A stretch of DNA of 7,874 nt from assembly GCA_025355935.1 (NCBI GenBank), contig JANXYS010000310.1:1-7874 (forward strand), read 5' to 3'. The notes beneath the pieces are model-generated. The model ran no database searches. It saw nothing but the letters and a program-made list of their open reading frames with translations, and was not told the origin of the DNA. Position 1 is the first letter of the stretch. Each line of letters begins with the position of its first letter. Origin of the DNA: Chitinophagales bacterium. Its GTDB lineage: Bacteria > Bacteroidota > Bacteroidia > Chitinophagales > Chitinophagaceae. The position numbers and the translations under genes were made by a program. Shown here one piece after another: positions 1-4,768 of this stretch.

Positions 1-584
1 GTTAAGGCTGCATTGGTCGAGCTTACTCCGGCAATATTTATCGTGGATCCAACAGTCGCGGTAACGGGTTCTGGCCAGGGAACATAACGGGGCTCCGAGG
101 CCGGGCTATTTAATCTTACAGCAAATTGTGAGGCTGCGTAAACGGGGATGTACATATCACTTCCATCGGAGTTTACCTGTTTTAACGTCCCGCTCGCATT
201 CCTGAAAATGACATTTACAGTGCGTATAGTTTCCCCTGCAGGAACACCGAAAAAACTGCGGATATTTGGGATGGTAAATGAGTATTTATTACTACCTAAC
301 GGAGTAGCCTTGGCTAATGGATCCGAACTTCCATAGGTGAATTTTACATATTTCCAATCTGTGCTGCTGGTGCTTAAATTTGTAAGCACTCCAATATGAA
401 CATAGACGTTGCTGGAGTTGCCGGATTCAAAGTTCAACAAACCCTGGTTGCCTTTTGTAGCGTCAACCGTGAACGTGAGCGAAGACGCATCTGTAGGAAA
501 TTCCGGGGTCCAGGATAACAGGCGTTGGGCATAGGTAGCACCGAGCATTAGCATGCAGGCGATGGCAATCGACAGTTTTTTCAT
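1..584 (-). CDS. Secreted protein, probable front end of an extracellular alpha-amylase-type protein (3' part missing)
   Basis: The gene starts at the ATG at 584 and runs off the left edge after 194 codons, so only the N-terminus is visible. Residues 1-19 form a clear type I signal peptide (MKK start, hydrophobic core, cleavage in TYA-Q). Cys10 lies inside the core and does not fit a lipobox. Residues from about 22 to 155 look like a beta-rich carbohydrate-binding or Ig-like module, with key stretches LLSWTPEFPT (22-31), VDATKGNQGLLNFE (40-53), YVHIGVLTNLS and DGSDMYIPVY. A linker (ASEPRYVPWPEP) and the start of a second beta module follow. From memory of the family, this front end is typical of large Bacteroidota GH13 alpha-amylases that often end in a type IX secretion signal, and the neighbouring SusA-like gene agrees with that. 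No catalytic motif is inside the window, so the enzyme identity is an inference; it could be a non-catalytic starch-binding protein. A 15-bp dyad lies 19 nt upstream of the start. Confidence 0.65.
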   Translation of the reverse strand, partial: MKKLSIAIACMLMLGATYAQRLLSWTPEFPTDASSLTFTVDATKGNQGLLNFESGNSSNVYVHIGVLTNLSTSSTDWKYVKFTYGSSDPLAKATPLGSNKYSFTIPNIRSFFGVPAGETIRTVNVIFRNASGTLKQVNSDGSDMYIPVYAASQFAVRLNSPASEPRYVPWPEPVTATVGSTINIAGVSSTNAAL

Positions 585-603
585 TAGCAATGATAAATTT
601 AAT

Positions 604-618
604 GTGTAAACTTAACAC
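604..618 (-). promoter_or_regulatory. 15-bp dyad upstream of the secreted amylase-like gene (candidate operator)
   Basis: Read on the minus strand, the site is GTGTTAAGTTTACAC. It lies inside a perfect 7-bp inverted repeat (arms 601-607 and 615-621, 7-nt centre) and stops 19 nt before the ATG at 584. It matches the site at 4007-4021 in 12 of 15 positions, at nearly the same distance from a start codon. The sequence ATTGCT next to the start codon is also shared. The position near the expected transcription start suggests a repressor site, but a small 5'-leader hairpin is also possible. No regulator gene is in the window. The 149-nt gap that contains it (585-733) shows no clear intrinsic terminator for the upstream amylase gene and no strong promoter box. 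Confidence 0.5.
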
Positions 619-733
619 ATTATTTTTTATCCTCACAACAAGATATCCACTTTTTTTACCTGCTCATTGACATGAATGACTGCAGTTTCTAGTGATAATG
701 GCAGGAAGTTCTTAAGCCGGTGTTTCATCCCAA

Positions 734-2581
734 CTACTTTATCAATTCCAGTATATACATTTTCTTTGCTGGGATTTGAAATTGACTGCTCATTGCCTTG
801 TTCGTGACTACTTCTCTTCCACCTGTAAAACCTTTTGTTCTATCGGAATATTTGTTGAAATTGACATCTTTAGTAGTGTCGGAACAATTCATTATGCACA
901 TAAGCGTTTGCTTTGGGTCGTATCGAAAATAGATATACAAGCCGTCCTCGGGAATGTACTGCATCATTTTGCCAAAAGTAAGAGCAGACGAAGTTTTGCG
1001 ATAATTTGCCAGGCCTCTGATCAGGTTAAAAATTCTATTTTCTTTGTCAGTCCTACCTGCAGCTATAAATTTATTTGTTCCATCACTCTTCCAGCCACCC
1101 ATGAAATCGGAGCGAACTAAACCATCTGGATTGCTAAAGCCTGTCATCAATATTTCCATCCCGTAATACATCTGCGGAATTCCCCTGAATGTTAAGAGCC
1201 ACTTTAAAGCCATTTCGTATTTAGCCGTATCTTCTCCTAAAACTGAAAAGAATCGGGGCAAATCATGGTTGTCTAAAAAGATTACCTCCTTCGAGGGATC
1301 CTTGTACAGGAAGTCCTGTGCCGCCGTATTATATAATTTAGTCACCCCTTCAGTCCAGCCGAACTTTTCGTTTAGAGCGGGTTGAATTCCGTAAAAAAGT
1401 GACTGGAAGTCGGTTGTGGCCCCAAGATTACTTTTGAATTTTGTATTTAAAATATTTTCACAAAAATAACTTTGGTTGGCGACCCCGTGCACCCATGTTT
1501 CACCAAATAGAGTAATAGCAGGGTATTCATCATACAGGGCTTTGTTGCACCGGTTCATAAACTGCAGATCGTTATAAATGTATGTATCAATCCTCCACCC
1601 GTCGATACCAAATTCCTCAACAGACCAGATCGCGTTTTGAATAAGAAAGTTTGCTACATATTCATTGGCCTGGTTCATATCAGGCATTTGCGCGGTAAAC
1701 CATCCGTCGCTCATTTGCTTTGTCTGGGAAGGAGCCGCATGCGGATCAAATAATACCTGGTCTTTATAGGTCGTTTGAGTGTAACTGGGCCATTCATGAA
1801 GCCAGTCTTTGGTGGGCTTGTCTTCAACAGTAAAATGACGAATTCCTACATGATTATAAACAGCGTCCTGGATAAGTTTCATCCCGCGCTTATGAATTTC
1901 GTCACTTACTTTTTTATATGCCTCACTACCTCCAAATCTTGGATCGACTTTATAATGATTGGTAACTGCATAGCCGTGTTCGGTTCTGTTCGGCATATCA
2001 TTTTCGAGCACGGGGGTCATCCATACCGTTGTCACCCCAAGATCTTTTAAATAATCGAGATGGTTTATGACACCCTGTAAATCTCCGCCATGACGCAGAT
2101 ACATTGAATCACGGTTAAGAGACTGATCCCTCATGCCTGCAATTTTATCATTCGCAGGATCCCCATTGCTGAATCTGTCTGGCATCAGAAGATACACCAG
2201 GTCCGCGGAATTTATACCTTGCGCAAATTTAATTTTATTACCATCACGACGCTTGTTCAAAGGCCAATTGACAGCTCGGGAATGGGTCCCATTTTTAAAT
2301 ATAAATTTTACTACACCGGATTTGGCAGTTGGTGAAATTACCACGTCGAGGGCGTAATAGTGCGGGTTATCGAGGCGGTTAATCTTTACCAGGGACACGC
2401 CCGGGTAGCTTACAGTTACAGCCCCTGTATTGAAACCAGGCATGGTATCGCGCACAAGTAACTGCACTTTATTCCATTTCATATCTACCCACCAATTGGT
2501 GGGGTAGAGATTAATAGTTTGAGAATAAATTTTGCAGATTATAAAAAAAGATACTGCAGTAGTTAACCATATTTTTTTCAT
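734..2581 (-). CDS. SusA-like periplasmic GH13 amylase (neopullulanase/cyclomaltodextrinase type)
   Basis: This is a 615-residue glycoside hydrolase family 13 enzyme predicted to cut alpha-1,4 links in maltodextrins, cyclodextrins or pullulan fragments. A signal peptide covers residues 1-20 (cleavage IYS-Q). Residues from about 24 to 115 match the N-terminal beta domain of cyclomaltodextrinases (NWWVDMKWNKVQLLV). The catalytic barrel spans roughly 125-520 and has all the expected motifs: DAVYNH (239-244), MPDMN (299-303), GWRID with nucleophile Asp332, FGETW with acid/base Glu361, and FLDNHD with Asp440. The MPDMN motif sits between the neopullulanase (MPKLN) and oligo-1,6-glucosidase (QPDLN) patterns. 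A C-terminal beta domain (about 535-615) finishes the protein, so nothing seems truncated. The gene starts 22 nt after the transporter stop and is likely co-transcribed with it. Periplasmic location is inferred from the signal peptide and the analogy with Bacteroides SusA. Exact substrate preference cannot be read from sequence. Confidence 0.93.
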   Translation of the reverse strand: MKKIWLTTAVSFFIICKIYSQTINLYPTNWWVDMKWNKVQLLVRDTMPGFNTGAVTVSYPGVSLVKINRLDNPHYYALDVVISPTAKSGVVKFIFKNGTHSRAVNWPLNKRRDGNKIKFAQGINSADLVYLLMPDRFSNGDPANDKIAGMRDQSLNRDSMYLRHGGDLQGVINHLDYLKDLGVTTVWMTPVLENDMPNRTEHGYAVTNHYKVDPRFGGSEAYKKVSDEIHKRGMKLIQDAVYNHVGIRHFTVEDKPTKDWLHEWPSYTQTTYKDQVLFDPHAAPSQTKQMSDGWFTAQMPDMNQANEYVANFLIQNAIWSVEEFGIDGWRIDTYIYNDLQFMNRCNKALYDEYPAITLFGETWVHGVANQSYFCENILNTKFKSNLGATTDFQSLFYGIQPALNEKFGWTEGVTKLYNTAAQDFLYKDPSKEVIFLDNHDLPRFFSVLGEDTAKYEMALKWLLTFRGIPQMYYGMEILMTGFSNPDGLVRSDFMGGWKSDGTNKFIAAGRTDKENRIFNLIRGLANYRKTSSALTFGKMMQYIPEDGLYIYFRYDPKQTLMCIMNCSDTTKDVNFNKYSDRTKGFTGGREVVTNKAMSSQFQIPAKKMYILELIK

Positions 2582-2603
2582 TGCATCGTCATTAAACAGT
2601 CAA

Positions 2604-3986
2604 TTATACTGAACGGTTATTTTCAATTTCAAGTTCAGCAGTTCGTAATTCGTCCTCTATATTATTTTTCTTTTCATTGATGAATACGAAACAAATAATG
2701 GCAGCTATGATCATAAGAACGCCACCAATTTGTACCGCAAGCATACGATCGTTGTTCAGAACATTTCGCATCAGCCAACCAAATCCCAATGAGGCAATGA
2801 TCTCCGGGAGCACAATAAAAAAATTAAAGATTCCCATATAAATTCCGACCTTATCACGAGGCAGAACTCCGCTAAGCATTGCGTAGGGCATTGAAAGTAT
2901 GCTCGACCAGGCTATTCCAATTCCAGTCATACATAAAAAGAGAAAATGTTTATCATGAACAAAGGCTACAGTAATTAAGCCCGCTGCACCGCACAAAAGG
3001 CATAACGCATGTGTAGTTTTCCTTCCTAATTTATCTGCAATAGAAGGAAGGATGAAGGCAAACAGGAATGTTACAACACTGTAATATGCGAGGGTCAGGC
3101 TACCAAAATCAGCGCCGGTTGCGTACACTGGATCACTTGCATCTTTCCCACCAAAAACATTTACAGCAACAGCCGTAGTATAATAGAACCACATCAGGAA
3201 CAGGCCGGGCCAGGTGAAAAATTGAACGAGGGAAATTATTTTCATACGGGGCGGCATGTTGGTAAGTGCGTGCCAGATTTCACGTGCGCCGCCACCAAAG
3301 CCCTTATTAGATTCTTTCACTTTCTCTTTGAAACCGGTATCAGCAGGAGGATATTCCTTTGTTGTAAATACTGTGTACAGAACGGCAGCCAGAAAGAAGC
3401 AGGCGCCGAGGTAAAAGGAAAATTTCACATTTTCAGGAATTTCACCGGGCTGAGCTGTGTTAGCAAAATGAAAAACGTTTTTCATTAACCAAGGTAGAGA
3501 AGAAGCAACACTACCTCCGAGCCCAATCATGAAACTCTGCATAATAAAACCCCTGTTTACTTGTGAATCCGGAAGTTTGTCTGTTACAAAGGCTCTGAAG
3601 GGTTCCATTGCGATGTTTCCAAAAACATCCAACACCCAAAGCAGTCCTGCTGCCATCCATAACGAGCTGCTATGTGGCATAAATATTAAGGCAATAGAAC
3701 TGACTATCGCGCCAAGCATAAAGTAAGGTCTTCTGCGGCCCCATGTAGGATGCCAGGTGCGGTCGCTTAGATAGCCGATGATCGGTTGAACCAATAACCC
3801 TGTGAGCGGCGCGGCAAGAAAAAGCAACGGGACCTGGTCGGGATTAGCGCCGAGGTTTTCGTAAATACGCCCCATATTGGCCCGCTGTAAGTCCCACCCA
3901 AATTGGATTCCAAAGAATCCCACACTCATGTTGATAATCTGGACAAGGGATAGCTTCGGCTTGTTACCGAAAAGATTTGTTGACAT
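2604..3986 (-). CDS. MFS sugar transporter, SLC45/GPH-like, probable maltose or maltodextrin permease
   Basis: This 460-residue inner-membrane protein has about twelve hydrophobic segments and the cation:sugar symporter signature of the SLC45/sucrose-transporter and GPH type. The first loop motif is GYLSDRTWHPTWGRRRP (71-87), and its pseudo-repeat in the second half is ADKLGRK (317-323). A soluble loop lies at about 209-245 between the two halves. The last 24 residues or so form a charged cytoplasmic tail. A start at 3986 gives the usual short N-terminus before the first helix (about 14-30). It is the first gene of a minus-strand unit with the SusA-like amylase. That context makes uptake of maltose or short maltodextrins released in the periplasm the likely job; sucrose or another disaccharide remains possible. 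A 15-bp dyad lies 20 nt upstream of the start codon, the same arrangement as for the secreted-protein gene at 584, so the two units may be co-regulated. Confidence 0.9.
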   Translation of the reverse strand: MSTNLFGNKPKLSLVQIINMSVGFFGIQFGWDLQRANMGRIYENLGANPDQVPLLFLAAPLTGLLVQPIIGYLSDRTWHPTWGRRRPYFMLGAIVSSIALIFMPHSSSLWMAAGLLWVLDVFGNIAMEPFRAFVTDKLPDSQVNRGFIMQSFMIGLGGSVASSLPWLMKNVFHFANTAQPGEIPENVKFSFYLGACFFLAAVLYTVFTTKEYPPADTGFKEKVKESNKGFGGGAREIWHALTNMPPRMKIISLVQFFTWPGLFLMWFYYTTAVAVNVFGGKDASDPVYATGADFGSLTLAYYSVVTFLFAFILPSIADKLGRKTTHALCLLCGAAGLITVAFVHDKHFLFLCMTGIGIAWSSILSMPYAMLSGVLPRDKVGIYMGIFNFFIVLPEIIASLGFGWLMRNVLNNDRMLAVQIGGVLMIIAAIICFVFINEKKNNIEDELRTAELEIENNRSV

Positions 3987-4006
3987 AGCAATCGTTTTGT
4001 GTTAGT

Positions 4007-4021
4007 GTGTAACTTTTACAC
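4007..4021 (-). promoter_or_regulatory. 15-bp dyad upstream of the sugar transporter operon (candidate operator)
   Basis: On the minus strand the site reads GTGTAAAAGTTACAC, a perfect 6-bp inverted repeat with a 3-nt centre. It ends 20 nt before the ATG at 3986. It shares 12 of 15 positions with 604-618, and ATTGCT next to the start codon is also shared. A TAnnTTTG-like box with one mismatch (TACATTTA, plus-strand positions 4026-4033) lies just upstream, so the dyad may overlap the transcription start as a repressor site would. I found no matching -33 element at the usual distance, so the promoter itself is not called. The centre is odd-numbered and lacks the CG of classical LacI operators, so the regulator family is left open. 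Confidence 0.5.
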
Positions 4022-4193
4022 GGTACTAAATGTACAATAAATATACATTCAAGATGACACAACGTGTCGAATGAAATTTAAAAAGATCTTACTTTATTAA
4101 CAGGTCGCAGCTGCAATTTTATCCACACTATTCATTTCCAAGCCTTAATTATAGGGATTTTCTACTGTTATGAGAGGGAATTAAATCTACTTG

Positions 4194-4224
4194 ATTGACG
4201 ATCTTAATTCAAGAACTAAATTTG
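4194..4224 (+). promoter_or_regulatory. Weak candidate Bacteroidota promoter facing the gene-free region
   Basis: ATTG at 4194-4197 (three of four bases of the TTTG -33 element) is followed, after a 19-nt spacer, by TAAATTTG at 4217-4224, a full match to TAnnTTTG. Transcription would start near 4229-4231 and could run to the bidirectional hairpin at 4578-4609, giving an RNA of about 380 nt. The -7 box also lies within a 9-bp inverted repeat, and such boxes arise by chance in AT-rich DNA, so support is limited. Confidence 0.25.
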
Positions 4225-4577
4225 AAGCAGCTAGCTTGTCTTTTCAAATTTTTAAGTAGATGCAAGTATTGCTAACTTAACTTCGTTGTTTAGCCAAATA
4301 GCAATAATTCTTCCCTATTCTGCGAAATAGTGCAGCGTGGGTAAATGCAAAAAAACAATTTGAAAGTGTAAATATGGTAATACAAAATTAACCATCATTA
4401 CGAACATGGCAGACTTTGAAAAAAAGGAAGAAAATTGAAGATAAAGTTGAAACTACCATTTCAACAAATATCACAGTTATAATTGCTTACCTGAGAACTG
4501 AACTTTTTCGAATTATTATTTATTCTTTTTTAATATATTCTATGCTTAGTCTGTTCAATTTCTAAAATTTACGACAC

Positions 4578-4609
4578 AAAAAAAGCAGGTTAAAGAACCT
4601 GCTTTTTTT
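4578..4609 (-). terminator. Perfectly symmetrical intrinsic terminator behind tRNA-Gln
   Basis: Seven A, a GCAGGTT stem arm, a 4-nt loop, the AACCTGC arm and seven T make a perfect 14-bp hairpin counting the A/T tails. On the minus strand it ends in a run of T and lies one base beyond the tRNA-Gln discriminator position, so it is the obvious terminator for the tRNA transcript. The symmetry means it should also stop plus-strand transcription arriving from the gene-free region. Confidence 0.9.
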
Positions 4610-4610
4610 G

Positions 4611-4681
4611 TTGGGTTACTAGGATTCGAACCTAGACAAACAGAATCAAAATCTGTTGTGCTGCCTTTACACCATAACCCA
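4611..4681 (-). tRNA. trnQ: tRNA-Gln (anticodon TTG)
   Basis: The 71-nt minus-strand sequence folds as a complete cloverleaf. The acceptor stem TGGGTTA pairs fully with TAACCCA (plus-strand 4675-4681 and 4612-4618), with discriminator A at 4611. The D arm closes with GTG/CAC. The anticodon stem ACAGA/TCTGT encloses the loop TTTTGAT, giving anticodon TTG, which reads CAA (and CAG by wobble). The T arm is CTAGG-TTCGAAT-CCTAG. The terminal U1-A72 pair is typical of bacterial glutamine tRNAs. CCA is not encoded. It has its own promoter upstream and a terminator immediately downstream, so it appears to be a single-gene unit. Confidence 0.96.
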
Positions 4682-4685
4682 TTTT

Positions 4686-4701
4686 ATAACCCCCCGGTTA
4701 T
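4686..4701 (-). repeat. Small hairpin in the tRNA-Gln leader
   Basis: A perfect 6-bp stem (ATAACC/GGTTAT) encloses a 4-nt loop, four bases before the mature tRNA 5' end. The 3' arm repeats the GGGTTAT found at the tRNA's own acceptor start, 11 nt further on. The 5' arm could therefore pair either with its neighbour or with the tRNA. This may influence 5' processing by RNase P, or it may be incidental. Confidence 0.4.
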
Positions 4702-4714
4702 TAAAATTGGATTG

Positions 4715-4746
4715 CAAAAATAAGGGTTGTGCAAAAAGCAGCCAAA
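4715..4746 (-). promoter_or_regulatory. Bacteroidota-type promoter of tRNA-Gln
   Basis: Read on the minus strand, TTTG (plus-strand 4743-4746) is followed by a 20-nt spacer and TATTTTTG (4715-4722). This is an exact match to the primary sigma consensus of Bacteroidota (TTTG, 19-21 nt, TAnnTTTG). Transcription should begin around 4708-4712, leaving a leader of about 30 nt before the tRNA. The promoter lies within the 87 bp between the cphA stop codon and the tRNA. Confidence 0.8.
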
Positions 4747-4768
4747 AGTTTTTTGTCTTCGAATTTAA

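Larger units (their letters stand above)
3987..4577. other. Gene-free AT-rich intergenic region
   Basis: About 590 bp lie between the transporter start and the terminator hairpin with no convincing gene. The longest readings I find are a 31-codon minus-strand frame starting near 4405 and plus-strand frames of about 10 codons; none has recognisable protein features. Visible structure includes the operator-like dyad at its left end, a 9-bp inverted repeat (4218-4226 with 4243-4251), and a 7-bp stem with 6-nt loop (GTTGAAA at 4446-4452 with TTTCAAC at 4459-4465). A candidate plus-strand promoter lies at 4194-4224. The stretch is more AT-rich than the surrounding genes. It may be a long regulatory leader, a small RNA gene, or the remains of a lost gene. 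Confidence 0.6.

Noticed and set aside
148..336. 62-codon plus-strand frame near the left edge
   Set aside because: It is antisense to the secreted protein, whose signal peptide and beta-module sequence are convincing.
660..706. CCTGC/GCAGG long-range pair in the gap behind the amylase gene as a terminator
   Set aside because: The arms are five bases and about 37 nt apart, and on the transcribed strand they are followed by A residues, not a T run.
776..3726. Plus-strand frames opposite the amylase and transporter genes
   Set aside because: All are antisense to genes with complete catalytic or membrane motifs, and none shows a recognisable protein feature.
4383..4390. Minus-strand TAATTTTG, a full -7 match, as a distant promoter for the transporter
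   Set aside because: No TTTG-like -33 element lies 19-21 nt upstream, and the leader would be nearly 400 nt.
4312..4405. 31-codon minus-strand frame in the gene-free region
   Set aside because: It is hydrophobic-looking but very short, with no promoter pair at a suitable distance and no recognisable features.
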